64,000 bases of DNA, from assembly GCF_050753345.1 (NCBI RefSeq), contig NZ_JBLZFX010000006.1:50205-114204 (forward strand). Reading direction: 5' to 3'. The position numbers were made by a program, and so were the translations under genes. This DNA comes from Alkalinema pantanalense. Its GTDB lineage: Bacteria; Cyanobacteriota; Cyanobacteriia; Leptolyngbyales; Leptolyngbyaceae. Shown here piece after piece: positions 23,736 to 32,432 of the stretch (the first letter of the stretch is position 1; the number at the start of each line of letters is the position of its first letter). The notes beneath the pieces were generated by a model, which searched no databases, had not been told where the DNA came from, and saw only the letters and a list, made by a program, of their open reading frames with translations.

Positions 23736-25307
23736 TTAACGAGTCAATGCGGGTTCTTTTTTCACTACAGCGATCGGTGCAGTTAATGCCTCTTCTAACG
23801 GAGCACGCCCCACCCGTTCCTCTAGAACCTGCATGACTTCCCGGCCAAAATCATTGGGATTGCGTTTCCAGGCTTGCAAACACACTTCCCCAAAAAACGC
23901 ACCCAGGGGTTCTGGATTCCACAGCAGCTTACGGGCATTCCAGGGCATCTGATTCATGGGATCGTAGCTGCGATCGACGATGTTATTTTCAAAGGCGTAA
24001 TCTTCCAGATGCGTGTGGGGTTGCAGCCCAATAAAGAAGATGGCAGGCTCCACTTTATCCGCCCCAAAGACTTCTTCTAAGGCCCGGTGGTAGGCGATCG
24101 TCTGCCGCACCGTTTCAAAGGTTTCATCAATCACATTAAAGGAATAGTTGACTGAAACAAGATCGTTGAACCCCGCAGCTTTGAGATCACGACAGTTCTG
24201 CAACACCGTGCGCAGGTTATAGCCCATGCGCATCTTGCGCACCAACTCTTGGGATCCGCTAGTAATGCCGATCTCAAAATAGTTCATGCCTGTCTGAACC
24301 ATCAAATCTGCCAGTTCTGGATCCAAGTTATCTGCTCGAATGTAAGCTGCCCAATGGATGTCGGTCATACCCGCAGCAATAATTTTCCGCAGCAACTCCT
24401 TAGCATCGTCCATAAAACGCCGCGCCGGAATGAACTGCGCATCGGTAAACCAGAAGTTGCGAATGCCCCGATCGTAGAGCTGCTGCATTTCCCGCACCAC
24501 TTCATCGGCGGGATTAATCCGCACCTGCTTGCCCTCAATCACGGTGTAAACGCAATAGCAGCAATTATGGGGACAGCCCCGTTTGGTTTGCACGCCCACA
24601 TAGAAGTCATCGGACTGGAAATAATATTCAAACTCCGTCCAAATTTTTTCAATGTAGTCGTAATTGCAGGCCGTTTTCTCGATCGCGGCGGGTTGCTCAT
24701 GGATCAGACGCTGGCGGGGCTGTTCCATTCCTGCGATATAACACCGTTCCTGGGCAATGCTTTCCTTACGAATCAGTTTTTCCAGCAGCGCTTCACCTTC
24801 ACCTACGGAAATAATGGTGCCCTTGGGAAGCTTATTGCCCAATTGCTCATAGAACACACTAACTGCGCCGCCGCCAACCACCGTCGTGACATCGGGCACA
24901 TACTGTTGAGCCCGTTTGATCCCGCGCTTAATTAGAGTCTGGTTGCGCCACAGCTCCCCGTAGTAGGAGGTCAGCATCCGCAGGCCCCCGATCGCGCCCC
25001 GCAGTTTGAGAAGTGGGTTCAGGGAATAGTAAAACTCAAAGGCATTTTGTAAGGGATTGCCTCCCCGCCCGCCCACGGGTGCGTAGATTTGGATATCTCG
25101 CCAGGAAAAGACAAGGAGATTCGGCTGGAACTGGTCGATCGCTGATTCCATGGCGCTGACGTAGTCCAGAGGTGGCACCGTCCCCAGATCAAAGATTTTC
25201 TGTTCGATCCCAGGAAAAAGCTTATGGACGTGGTCGGCCAAATAGACAACCCCAATGGGGAAAATGGGGTTACAGGGCAGCCGGACGTAGAGAATTCGAG
25301 CATCCAT
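23736..25307 (-). CDS. B12-binding-type radical SAM protein
   Basis: A 523-residue protein with an N-terminal cobalamin-binding-like region (ILYVRLPCNPIFPIGVVYLA; LLVFSWRDIQIY), then a radical SAM core with the 4Fe-4S motif RGCPHNCCYCVY (CxxxCxxC, about residue 250). Conserved downstream strands (FTDAQFIPARRFMDDA; YFEIGITSGSQELVRKMRMG) are as in the class. No DxHxxG motif is obvious, so true cobalamin binding is unproven. The substrate is unknown. ATG 25307 (MDARILY) is taken as the start, since the family starts there. It is not in a clear operon. Confidence 0.83.
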   Translation of the reverse strand: MDARILYVRLPCNPIFPIGVVYLADHVHKLFPGIEQKIFDLGTVPPLDYVSAMESAIDQFQPNLLVFSWRDIQIYAPVGGRGGNPLQNAFEFYYSLNPLLKLRGAIGGLRMLTSYYGELWRNQTLIKRGIKRAQQYVPDVTTVVGGGAVSVFYEQLGNKLPKGTIISVGEGEALLEKLIRKESIAQERCYIAGMEQPRQRLIHEQPAAIEKTACNYDYIEKIWTEFEYYFQSDDFYVGVQTKRGCPHNCCYCVYTVIEGKQVRINPADEVVREMQQLYDRGIRNFWFTDAQFIPARRFMDDAKELLRKIIAAGMTDIHWAAYIRADNLDPELADLMVQTGMNYFEIGITSGSQELVRKMRMGYNLRTVLQNCRDLKAAGFNDLVSVNYSFNVIDETFETVRQTIAYHRALEEVFGADKVEPAIFFIGLQPHTHLEDYAFENNIVDRSYDPMNQMPWNARKLLWNPEPLGAFFGEVCLQAWKRNPNDFGREVMQVLEERVGRAPLEEALTAPIAVVKKEPALTR

Positions 25308-25708
25308 AGGAAATCCACAGGGCAAATTCAGGCGTGGGAATTGTGGGGATCAGTTCACTCCACAACAAATCTGAAATGAACTTTCACATAACTTTACGAT
25401 ACCACCGGAACCTTGTCCCTGGTTGGATTTTCCAAGAATTTGCCAAGGTTCTCTAAACCCAGGACATTTGAGGCTCCACTTACCCTCCCTCGGCACGCCT
25501 CAAGCACTCGTCTCAAGCACCAGAGGGGATCAGACAATTGGCCCCAGCATTCCAACACGTTTCTCATAATTATTATTTTGCTATGAATAATTAATACAAA
25601 TAAAAGATGGTAGTTGTCTTGACAGTTCCCTGGGATCGTGGGGTGTTAGTGTTCAAAGTGAGTTCAGTTTCGTTATCCTCACATCTGGGATGTCATCCTT
25701 AGGGCACT
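25308..25708. other. Intergenic region upstream of the DUF1830 gene
   Basis: About 400 bases without a gene, between divergent genes. It contains a TTGACA at 25619-25624 that could be a -35 box for the DUF1830 gene, but no good -10 box at 17 nt. An AT-rich stretch lies at 25565-25605. I see no RNA gene. Confidence 0.55.
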
Positions 25709-26050
25709 ATGGCACAAATTTTTGATCCACTACCGTCTGAGACGTCTGCTCGATTAGTCTGTTGCTATCTCAATGCAACCAGTCAGATTCAAGTTGTCCG
25801 AATTACCAACATTCCAAAGTGGTACTTTGAGCGTGTGGTTTTTCCAGGTCAGCGTTTAATGTTTGAGGCTTTACCGGAAGCCCTGCTGGAGATCCATACG
25901 GGGATGATGGCAAGTGCAATTTTATCGGATACGATCCCTTGCCATAAGCTTTGTGTGCAGGCAGCTCCCATGGTGCAAGTTATGCCTGAACAGGTGATTG
26001 AAGAACGGAATGAAGGACTTGTTCGGGCAAATGCCGCGATCGCGTCCTAG
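25709..26050 (+). CDS. DUF1830 family protein
   Basis: A 113-residue cyanobacteria-specific protein of unknown function. Family features are CCYLNATSQIQVVRITNIP and WYFERVVFPGQRLMFEALPE, then LEIHTGMMASAILSDTIPC. It has no signal peptide or membrane helix. It is followed by a 19-bp duplication and then a strong terminator. Confidence 0.88.
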   Translation: MAQIFDPLPSETSARLVCCYLNATSQIQVVRITNIPKWYFERVVFPGQRLMFEALPEALLEIHTGMMASAILSDTIPCHKLCVQAAPMVQVMPEQVIEERNEGLVRANAAIAS

Positions 26051-26064
26051 CCATCCTACCGAAG

Positions 26065-26102
26065 CACATCTGGAGATCACCAACACATCTGGAGATCACC
26101 AA
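26065..26102. repeat. 19-bp tandem duplication after the DUF1830 gene
   Basis: The unit CACATCTGGAGATCACCAA occurs at 26065-26083 and 26084-26102 without mismatch, in the 3' untranslated region. Confidence 0.9.
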
Positions 26103-26230
26103 CCAGGTAAGTCCGTTAAGCAGACGAGTCCAAAGCAGACTCTTCATCGCTCAATAAGAGGCAAAGTTTAGAACGACTGAGTTTGACTATTGCATTGTTT
26201 GACTATTCCGTTTAGTAATCAGTTTTGCGC

Positions 26231-26270
26231 AGCGGAGAAAGTGACTAGCAACTTTCTCCGCTTTTTTCTT
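26231..26270 (+). terminator. Strong rho-independent terminator after the DUF1830 gene
   Basis: AGCGGAGAAAGT and ACTTTCTCCGCT pair over 12 bp with an 8-nt loop, followed by TTTTTCTTT. It is oriented + and sits before the end of convergent nadB. Confidence 0.92.
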
Positions 26271-26317
26271 TGTTTGGGTCAATTTTTGGCAGGCTTGGCT
26301 CCTAGCTGGGGATAAAC

Positions 26318-28078
26318 CTACGGCCTGTTTGTTTGCACCTCACCCTTCCACCAGCGATCGTCTTGAATGAGGGTATGTACAGTCCACTCCTCAGCAGTCT
26401 CCGGAAAATCTAAGCAGTAGTGGCCGCCACGACTTTCGGTCCGAAAATAGGCGCTGCGTAGAATCAAATGAGCGATCGTCAATAGATTTTGGAGTTCGCC
26501 CCACTGCCTCAATGCGCCTTCCCCTTGTTCCTGATCTGCTAGAAACAAGGTTTGCCCAGGATGAATCTGGCGAAGCGATCGACTCACTTCCAGGTCAGAA
26601 AATTCTGTTTGCCACTGCTGAATCTGAGTTAATGCGGTTTCTAAATAGGAATGCTCCCGACAAATTCCTGCACTTTGCCAAACTAGCCTGGGTAGTTCCA
26701 GTCGAATTTTTTGGATCCAATCCATTTCAGTAGGCGAAATGGGTGAGAGGACGATCGGCACAGGGACATCCTCTGGATGAGTAACGTTTTCTCCAGAAAT
26801 GTCAGGCGGAAACTCTGGAGCAGCCACAGAAGACTTAGCAACAGGGAGACTTCCAGGATCAAGCTGAGCCAATTGCGCCCCAAATACAATACATTCCAAC
26901 AGTGAGTTACTGGCCAGCCGATTTGCCCCATGGACCCCAGTGCTCGCCGTTTCACCCACGGCATAGAGTCCGGGAATGGAAGTGCGATTCATCGTATCTG
27001 CAAGGATACCGCCCATCCAATAATGCGCTGCTGGAGCCACTGGAATGGGATCCTTCAGAATATTAATTCCCCACTGTTGGCAGACTTGAATGATGTTCGG
27101 AAACCGATGGTGGATGCGATCGGGGGGAATGGGCCGTAAATCGAGCCAGACGTGGGCACTGGCGGGATCCGTCTCAGTTTTTTGCAGATGGCTGAAGATT
27201 GCCCGACTAACCACATCTCGGGGCGCTAATTCTCCTGCAGGATGGTAATCAAAGGTAAAGCGGCGGCCCGTTTTATCAATTAAATGGGCTCCTTCTCCTC
27301 GGACAGCTTCGCTGATTAAAAAGCGGGGGGCTCCGGGTTGCGTCAGGGCAGTGGGGTGAAATTGGAAAAATTCTAAATCGCGCAGAAGGGCACCCGCTCG
27401 ATGGGCGATCGCTACACCATCCCCCGTACTGACCTTGGGGTTAGTCGTCTGGGCAAAGACCTGACCACCGCCACCCGTTGCCAGCACAACAGCTTTGGCT
27501 GCGATCCACTGAATTTGATTCTGATAAACCAAACAAACTCCGTGACATCGGCCCCCTTCCATCCACAGTTCCAGGACACAAGCTGGGGAAAACACCTGAA
27601 CGTTGTCACGAGCCAGAACATGATTTGCCAAGGTACTCACCACTGCGCGGCCTGTGGTATCCGCAGCGTGGAGCACTCGGCGTCGGGAATGGGCCGCTTC
27701 TAAGGTTAGGGCGAGTTGATCGTCTTGGCGATCGAAGGCCACCCCGAGATCGACTAAATCATGGATACAGTCTGAAGCGTGTTCCACAAGAAACTTGACC
27801 GCATCGTAGTCGCACAGCCCGACCCCAGCTTTCAAGGTATCGGCAATGTGAAGCTCAGTAGAATCTTCCGAAGAGACAACGGCAGCAATGCCCCCTTGAG
27901 CCCAGTCACTGGCCGATCGAGACAGTTTGTCTTTACTGATCAAGCCAACTTGTAAATGTTTTGGTAAGCACAAGGCACTGTATAGTCCTGCGGCCCCCGC
28001 ACCCACCACCAAAACATCAAATTGCCTATCCACCCTGTGCCCATCCACGATCGGTCTCTCCTCGGTCGATTCGGTCAT
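26318..28078 (-). CDS. nadB: L-aspartate oxidase
   Basis: A 586-residue FAD enzyme that oxidises L-aspartate to iminoaspartate, the first step of NAD synthesis. The FAD-binding GAGAAGLYSAL lies near the start. Other signatures are DWAQGGIAAV, FHPTALTQPG, SEAVRGEGAHL and the C-terminal NSLLECIVFGAQLA. The protein is longer than the usual 530-560 residues because of a Pro-rich insert (about residues 415-455) between the FAD domain and the C-terminal helical domain. No other nad gene is nearby. Confidence 0.94.
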   Translation of the reverse strand: MTESTEERPIVDGHRVDRQFDVLVVGAGAAGLYSALCLPKHLQVGLISKDKLSRSASDWAQGGIAAVVSSEDSTELHIADTLKAGVGLCDYDAVKFLVEHASDCIHDLVDLGVAFDRQDDQLALTLEAAHSRRRVLHAADTTGRAVVSTLANHVLARDNVQVFSPACVLELWMEGGRCHGVCLVYQNQIQWIAAKAVVLATGGGGQVFAQTTNPKVSTGDGVAIAHRAGALLRDLEFFQFHPTALTQPGAPRFLISEAVRGEGAHLIDKTGRRFTFDYHPAGELAPRDVVSRAIFSHLQKTETDPASAHVWLDLRPIPPDRIHHRFPNIIQVCQQWGINILKDPIPVAPAAHYWMGGILADTMNRTSIPGLYAVGETASTGVHGANRLASNSLLECIVFGAQLAQLDPGSLPVAKSSVAAPEFPPDISGENVTHPEDVPVPIVLSPISPTEMDWIQKIRLELPRLVWQSAGICREHSYLETALTQIQQWQTEFSDLEVSRSLRQIHPGQTLFLADQEQGEGALRQWGELQNLLTIAHLILRSAYFRTESRGGHYCLDFPETAEEWTVHTLIQDDRWWKGEVQTNRP

Positions 28079-28120
28079 TGAGAAACAGTGTTGAGAAACG
28101 TGTTGAGAAATCGCTTAGTA

Positions 28121-28167
28121 ATAAAAAACTCTCTGCAACACGAGCAGGTCGAGCACGGTGCAGAGAG
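28121..28167 (-). terminator. Rho-independent terminator of psbU
   Basis: On the minus strand CTCTCTGCA and TGCAGAGAG pair over 9 bp and are followed by a run of T (A at 28122-28128 on the + strand). It lies about 135 nt beyond the psbU stop. Two 12-bp near-copies (GTGTTGAGAAAC at 28088, GTGTTGAGAAAT at 28100) sit just beyond. Confidence 0.8.
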
Positions 28168-28303
28168 CAATCAAAAGTTCAGTTTGATCCGTGATACAGA
28201 ACTGGATGACGCCTTCTCTGGAATTGTTGGTGTTGAATCCTGGGAATTAGCTGCGAGTGCCTGAGCCTACCCGATTCAACCCAATTGAATCTTCCAGCAC
28301 AAA

Positions 28304-28750
28304 TTAGCGGTAAATCCCATTGTTGATACGATCGCCACCTTCCACAAGGGCAGAATCCGGATCCGTAACCGTAAACTTATCCAGGTACCCTTCAAGAACA
28401 GACTTCTGTTCAGAGGTCAGACCAGGAATGTTTAAGACATCATTGACTTGAGAATAGGGCGCATTTTTGACAATGATACCCGCCAGTTTGGGGTACATCC
28501 CTGGTAAATCACGGAAATAACGAACGTTGGTGTTATTCAAATCCAACTTCTTACCAAACTCTGTGGCCAATTTATCCGACATAGCATTCCGGAGCTCACC
28601 CGCTTCCGCAGCTAGGACAGGCGTAGATTGCATCCAGAAACCGCCACCGCCACCCCAACTAGCCGCCATTGCGCTTGGGACATTACCTAGCCATCCTAGA
28701 CAGCCCACGATGATGCTGAGAACGGATAGCCACCGAACAATACGCTTCAT
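28304..28750 (-). CDS. psbU: Photosystem II extrinsic protein PsbU (12 kDa)
   Basis: A 148-residue lumenal subunit that helps stabilise the oxygen-evolving complex. A signal peptide covers about residues 1-29 (SIIVGCLGWLGNVPSAMAA). The mature domain starts near EAGELRNAMSDKLATEFG and carries LDLNNTNVR and NAPYSQVNDVLNIPGL, the helix-hairpin-helix region. It ends with VEGGDRINNGIYR. A Gly/Trp-rich stretch (SWGGGGGFW) between the signal and the mature domain is unusual to my memory. It is downstream of the FHA-cyclase gene on the same strand, with 145 nt between. Confidence 0.95.
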   Translation of the reverse strand: MKRIVRWLSVLSIIVGCLGWLGNVPSAMAASWGGGGGFWMQSTPVLAAEAGELRNAMSDKLATEFGKKLDLNNTNVRYFRDLPGMYPKLAGIIVKNAPYSQVNDVLNIPGLTSEQKSVLEGYLDKFTVTDPDSALVEGGDRINNGIYR

Positions 28751-28895
28751 GAATTTAACCCTCCCACTCGAATCGAGCAGACTCTCTACACAGCTTTATT
28801 AGAGACTATCATTTCTCTGTTACGGTGTCGTTATCAAGTAGGGGAGAGTTCTCAGGATTCTTAACAATTGTTAGAACGGTTAGGGAAAAGAACCG

Positions 28896-29882
28896 TTAAG
28901 AATGCGGAGTAGCAGCCTGTCGAAGCAAAAACTCATTGACTTTTTGAAAGGACGCAGCATAGGCATTGGTCGGTTCATCGTAGCCCTTCAGATTGACCGT
29001 ATGTTGCTTGAAAGGATCGCAGGCAATCAGCAGCGGCACCATGTATTGATAGGTGGTTTCACCGATCGCCACATCGCGCCCAATCTGTTTCGTAATCGTT
29101 TCTAAGCGAAAGGCTGCATTGACGGTATCTCCTAGGGCTGTATAGTCTGGTCGATCTCCAGAACCTGTATTGCCGACCATAGCATAGCCTGTGTTAATCC
29201 CTGCTCCAATCCGCAACGGGAAGGGGACAGGATAGATTTGGGAGAGTTCATTCGTCATTTGGTGCAGTTCGTCCACAGATTGCACCACCGAGAGCATTTC
29301 CTGGGGACTCACCTCTTGGGTTCCATGGATCCAAACTGCCATGACAGCATCTCCAATATATTTATCCACCCAGCTACCATGGTTGCGGATGATATCCCCC
29401 GCTCGTCGGAACCATTGACCAATCATTTCCGACAAGACTCCTTCATCCAGTTGTCGGGTTAACACCGTGTAATCCCGAATATCAATCACCAGTACAGAAA
29501 TCAGGCGACGCACATGCAAGGTTGCGGTAGCCGTAAATTCACGGGATTCGTCATCCTGTTCCAAATGGTGGGTAGGACAGTAAAACTCCAGCTCTGTTTG
29601 CCCAAAAGTTAAATGATCTCCATTGCGAAGCGTAACCGGAACACTGACTCGACGACCATTGACAAAGGATCCATTACGACTACCTAAATCAATCAGGTAG
29701 ATTTCACCATTTTCCATACTTTGCAGCATGGCATGGTTACGAGAAATCCACCGATCGCCCAGAACAAAGTCATTTTCATCCCCTCGTCCGATCGTCCAGC
29801 AAGTTCCTTCATTCAACAGCCATCGCTGACTACCCGAGTCAGTGCGCAAAAGTAGATGTGGAGCGGGTTGAACAGTAACCAC
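28896..29882 (-). CDS. FHA-domain class III adenylate/guanylate cyclase
   Basis: A 328-residue cytoplasmic cyclase. The N-terminal FHA phosphothreonine-binding domain (about 25-95) has GRGDENDFVLGDRWISRNHA and LGSRNGSFVNGR. The C-terminal cyclase domain has the first metal Asp in VLVIDIRDYT, the KYIGDAVMAVW loop with Lys, and the DYTALGDTVNAAFRLE segment with the second Asp, Asn and Arg. All catalytic residues needed for cAMP formation appear present, and the Lys favours ATP. The FHA domain points to regulation by a Ser/Thr kinase, which is not in the window. Confidence 0.93.
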   Translation of the reverse strand: MVTVQPAPHLLLRTDSGSQRWLLNEGTCWTIGRGDENDFVLGDRWISRNHAMLQSMENGEIYLIDLGSRNGSFVNGRRVSVPVTLRNGDHLTFGQTELEFYCPTHHLEQDDESREFTATATLHVRRLISVLVIDIRDYTVLTRQLDEGVLSEMIGQWFRRAGDIIRNHGSWVDKYIGDAVMAVWIHGTQEVSPQEMLSVVQSVDELHQMTNELSQIYPVPFPLRIGAGINTGYAMVGNTGSGDRPDYTALGDTVNAAFRLETITKQIGRDVAIGETTYQYMVPLLIACDPFKQHTVNLKGYDEPTNAYAASFQKVNEFLLRQAATPHS

Positions 29883-30342
29883 AGGTGTGTGCCAAATAAG
29901 CCTTACAAAAAATCCTCACATCTGAGATTCCTTTGCATTGGAAAATCAAAGATGCGAGCAAACCTGGGAATTTTAAAAAATTCGTATCAATCCCAGAGTA
30001 TTACAGGAATCCCGAATTACTTTAGGAATCCCAAATAATTACAGGAATTCCAGGTTGAATCAAGCAACCCGGTCAATTTCAAAGACTCAACAGGAAAACC
30101 ACCAGTGTGAGGATCAGGCAAACCTTAAATAGAGCAACCCGAAGAAAGCTGAACTCGAAGACAGCGCAACGAGACAGCTCACTGGTTTTAAAGGAGTTGC
30201 TTTCAAGCAGTCACTCAAAATCACTTCTTTGAGTGAGTTGCAACGTGAACCTCAAAGATTGTCATCAACGGGAACGACCACAGCAAGTGAAAACATTCAA
30301 TGCAGACACTTGATATTCCTAACTTAATCTGATGATCCTGCC
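29883..30342. other. Intergenic region with degenerate repeats
   Basis: About 460 bases without a convincing gene. Around 29990-30050 there are three degenerate copies of a TTACAGGAATCCC-like unit (CAATCCCAGAGTATTACAGG, GAATCCCGAATTACTTTAGG, GAATCCCAAATAATTACAGG). The rest is AT-rich. No RNA gene was recognised. Confidence 0.55.
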
Positions 30343-31056
30343 TTACGCAAGTAAAGCAGCAACCCAAAATAGACCATCTACCAAAATTGTACTGAGAACA
30401 GCTCCGCCAAAAGCTAACCAATGGAGAGAGGGACTGCGAATAGTTCCTAGACCAATGGCCAGAAGTAGTGCCCCTAATAAAATGATCCACAACTGCCCCC
30501 AGGGCGTATTCATCTGGGTGAGTGCAACGTGAAAGATTGGCTCAACATTACTGGGTTCTTGCATCAGCTGTCGCCAAGCAGGAATCAGATCCACTGCGTA
30601 AAAGTATAAATCTGTAACGGCAGTTCCCAAAAGCGATCCAAGGTAGAAAAGGTTACCGATTTTGCACCACCCTCGGGCAAGTCCCCACAGGGCGATCGGC
30701 AGCGCGATCGCTTCAACAGGTAAATGTAAGGTCGGTTCCCAGCGTAACCAACCCCAATACAGGGAACCCGCCAGCCAAGTCCAAGTAAACCCTGTCAGGA
30801 GTTCACCCCAAACCCGCGTTCTGGATTGTTGCGAGAGGTAAATACTTAGCCATGCCCAGACGATCGTGCTAATTAGGCTGACCGCAGGCAACGATCGAAC
30901 GAGGGGGGCTTGGAAAAAAACGGGGACTGAAATTAAAAAGACTGAACCTGCAATCACCCTCCAACGCTGAGATAATGAGAACTGAAACAAAGGAGCACTG
31001 ATTGAAGATTCAGTTGCTCGGACAATGGTTTGGGGATCGCGAGGGTAAGTAATCAA
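30343..31056 (-). CDS. DUF3120 family membrane protein
   Basis: A 237-residue integral membrane protein of a cyanobacterial family of unknown function. About six to seven hydrophobic segments are seen (VIAGSVFLISVPVFFQAP; AVSLISTIVWAWLSIYLS; IGNLFYLGSLLGTAVTDLYF; LWIILLGALLLAIGLG; VLSTILVDGLFWVAALLA). The conserved WELL-type RVWGELLTGFTWTWLAGSLYWG segment and YAVDLIPAWRQLM are as in DUF3120. It is divergent from uppP. Confidence 0.88.
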   Translation of the reverse strand: MITYPRDPQTIVRATESSISAPLFQFSLSQRWRVIAGSVFLISVPVFFQAPLVRSLPAVSLISTIVWAWLSIYLSQQSRTRVWGELLTGFTWTWLAGSLYWGWLRWEPTLHLPVEAIALPIALWGLARGWCKIGNLFYLGSLLGTAVTDLYFYAVDLIPAWRQLMQEPSNVEPIFHVALTQMNTPWGQLWIILLGALLLAIGLGTIRSPSLHWLAFGGAVLSTILVDGLFWVAALLA

Positions 31057-31455
31057 CGGAATTCTGAAAAGCTGATTAATTTAGTTTACCTTACTTAACA
31101 GTACCACACTCTTCTCAATAGCCTGTAGTTTACGCACACATCGCTTCATCATCGCTTCATCTAGGTGGCTGTCCCATTGTTGAAGAGTGCAATGTTTAAG
31201 AATGTAACGATCGCCCTAGCGAAATGATCCTATATTCAATCAGCCTGGTTCAATCAGCCTGCTTGTCCCTTCATCACTTGTTGCGGATTGTCGCTTTCCA
31301 ATGGCGTATTGATGAAGGGGAGGTTAACGAAATTGCTAAATCAACTTTGCGACTGAAATTTTGCAACTGAAATGCTGTCCGATCGTCATCTCAGCGACAT
31401 TTCTCAGTTACACAGATTTTGTCACAATACAACAGCTAAGTAAAAATCAACATTT
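31057..31455. other. Intergenic region between divergent DUF3120 and uppP
   Basis: About 400 bases without a gene. It carries two small direct duplications: an 11-bp ATCGCTTCATC pair (31140-31161) and a 13-bp TTCAATCAGCCTG pair (31235-31247, 31249-31261). Promoters for both genes must lie here, but I cannot identify them clearly. Confidence 0.55.
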
Positions 31456-32388
31456 ATGATTGGGATGCCCTTTGCAGAGATTGAGCCAATGCTATTGGCG
31501 GAGGCAGGAGTGACGCCGTTTGTTCAAGCCTTCCAGGGCATTGTCTTGGGAATTGTGCAAGGGATCACAGAATTTTTGCCCATTAGTAGCACGGCCCATC
31601 TGATCATTTTCCGGGACTTGCTGGGCTGGGAAGCGGTCAGTTGCACCGAAGCATTGGCCAGCATTCCACCGGACTGCATCCCCAAACCCGGTTGGAGTAA
31701 GGCAGCGATCGACGCCATCCAATTTGGCAGCGTGGTTGCGGTTTTGATTTACTTCTGGAAGGATTTTGATTTCTTAGTGCGGGGGGCGTGGCAGGCTTTT
31801 CAGCAAAAGGATTGGCGACGGGAAGAATGGAGAATTCTCCTGGGCATCGCGATCGGAACCGTGCCCGCTCTACTGGGGGGATTGGTGCTGAAGATGTCAA
31901 AGGTCGAACTGGAAAGCCCAATGATAATTGCCATCATGTCGATCGTCATGTCGCTGTTACTAGGACTAGCGGAAAAAATCGGCAGTCGTAAACGGCGATT
32001 TAGCCAACTGAAAACCAAGGACGGCATTCTCGTAGGCTTAGGGCAAATGGTTGCGCTGTTACCCGGAGCATCCCGATCGGGGTCTACGCTCACCACTGCA
32101 TTATTCCTAGGACTGGAGCGGCAAACGGCAGCACGTTTTTCCTTCCTCCTCGGTTTTCCAACGTTGGCGATCGCGACCTTGGTGCAGACTAAAGATGTGG
32201 TAAAAGAATCGGCCATGGCCTTTCCTTTGCTGGTGGGAATTATTTCGACGTTTATTTTTTCGTACCTCTCGATCGCTTGGTTGCTCAAGTTCTTACAAAA
32301 ACAAAGCACCTGGGTCTTTGTCTGGTACCGCCTCGCCTTTGCCGTCTTTCTATTTGCATCCATTGGACTGGGGTGGCTTAAGGGATAG
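31456..32388 (+). CDS. uppP: Undecaprenyl-diphosphate phosphatase
   Basis: A 310-residue membrane enzyme (BacA/UppP) that turns undecaprenyl diphosphate into the monophosphate carrier for cell-wall synthesis. The active-site motif is IVQGITEFLPISSTAHL (about residues 33-49), with the second motif LLPGASRSGSTLT (about 202). About eight membrane helices follow the known pattern. Two in-frame ATG codons lie at the start. The next gene (TIGR03279) begins 44 nt downstream. Confidence 0.95.
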   Translation: MIGMPFAEIEPMLLAEAGVTPFVQAFQGIVLGIVQGITEFLPISSTAHLIIFRDLLGWEAVSCTEALASIPPDCIPKPGWSKAAIDAIQFGSVVAVLIYFWKDFDFLVRGAWQAFQQKDWRREEWRILLGIAIGTVPALLGGLVLKMSKVELESPMIIAIMSIVMSLLLGLAEKIGSRKRRFSQLKTKDGILVGLGQMVALLPGASRSGSTLTTALFLGLERQTAARFSFLLGFPTLAIATLVQTKDVVKESAMAFPLLVGIISTFIFSYLSIAWLLKFLQKQSTWVFVWYRLAFAVFLFASIGLGWLKG

Positions 32389-32432
32389 ACTGAAGGACGA
32401 ACCCATCTTTCAAGTCAGCAGCCGTTATTGCC

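Noticed and set aside
24249..24935. Plus-strand frame of 228 residues opposite the radical SAM gene
   Set aside because: Mirror frame of a gene with the CxxxCxxC motif.
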